Source: Colivivens sp963626085
Lineage (GTDB): Bacteria > Bacteroidota > Bacteroidia > Bacteroidales > Bacteroidaceae
NCBI GenBank assembly: GCA_963626085.1
Contig: CAVFVJ010000005.1
Span: 1 to 52,925 of the forward strand
DNA: 52,925 bases
Direction of reading: 5' to 3'
Below, in pieces: positions 52,880 to 52,925 of this stretch. How positions within the stretch are numbered: position 1 is the stretch's first letter; each line of letters starts with the position of its first letter. A model generated the notes under the pieces. It was given only the letters and a program-made list of their open reading frames with translations, was not told where the DNA came from and did no database searches. The translations under genes and the position numbers were made by a program.

Positions 52880-52925
52880 TTGAAATTTTATGTTATTGTT
52901 TAATTTATTCGGAAATAATCCTTCT

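Overview
The window looks like a Bacteroidales chromosome, most likely Prevotellaceae (Prevotella/Segatella type). The evidence is a repeated Bacteroidetes-style -7 box (TAnnTTTG) ahead of many genes, a complex I operon without nuoE, nuoF and nuoG, a PUR/DUF3276 protein, a long NusB, a YbbR-CoaE-DUF5606 operon, and an interpain-like C10 protease. The left 45 kb is mostly host genome. The right 7.3 kb is a mobile element next to a tRNA-Asp gene.

Layout. Positions 1-660 hold the start of an SNF2-type helicase, cut by the window edge. Positions 1076-4453 hold a leftward operon nusB-yajC-ybbR-coaE-DUF5606. Positions 4584-15423 carry housekeeping genes: PUR-like protein, tRNA-Cys, tilS, upp (convergent), a conserved unknown gene, a ZapB-like coiled coil, zapA, rny, a Wzi-like outer-membrane protein, a lipoprotein and carB. 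A gene-poor stretch follows, with a tiny membrane ORF and a palindromic repeat. Positions 25977-15940 form one compact leftward transcription unit: lepA, a secreted C10 protease with a dockerin-like tail, an S41-like lipoprotein that seems to lack its catalytic serine, an NhaC antiporter, and a membrane acyltransferase joined to a GT-C-like half. menA and a second membrane acyltransferase, with a structured leader, come next.

Positions 28508-33437 contain three P-loop ATPases of the DUF4143 and AAA-ATPase_like/PDDEXK_9 types, plus the wreck of a fourth. Their promoters carry regular operator-like arrays: two palindromes 33 bp apart in one case, three direct repeats at a 23-bp period in the other. 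A second copy of the palindromic element seen near 15.7 kb ends this cluster. Positions 33591-43779 hold the complete 10-gene nuo operon (A, B, CD, H, I, J, K, L, M, N), encoding the membrane arm and quinone module without the NADH module. A terminator, a small lipoprotein, pheS and tRNA-Asp follow.

The mobile element starts just after tRNA-Asp. It has an atypical tyrosine recombinase, then a leftward run of small genes: a double-HTH regulator, a two-TM protein, a zinc-ribbon protein, a stand-alone MutS domain I-like protein, unknown proteins and an RNase HI. This run leads into an array of divergent tRNA genes (Met, Cys, Asn, Ala, probably Ile, and one tRNA-like RNA), which ends at a clear terminator. 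Several of these tRNAs have odd features: 6-bp acceptor stems, T-T mismatches and C33. The right end of the element lies outside the window. The most promising points for follow-up are this tRNA array with its neighbours, the paired-hairpin repeat family, and the ATPase genes with their operator arrays.
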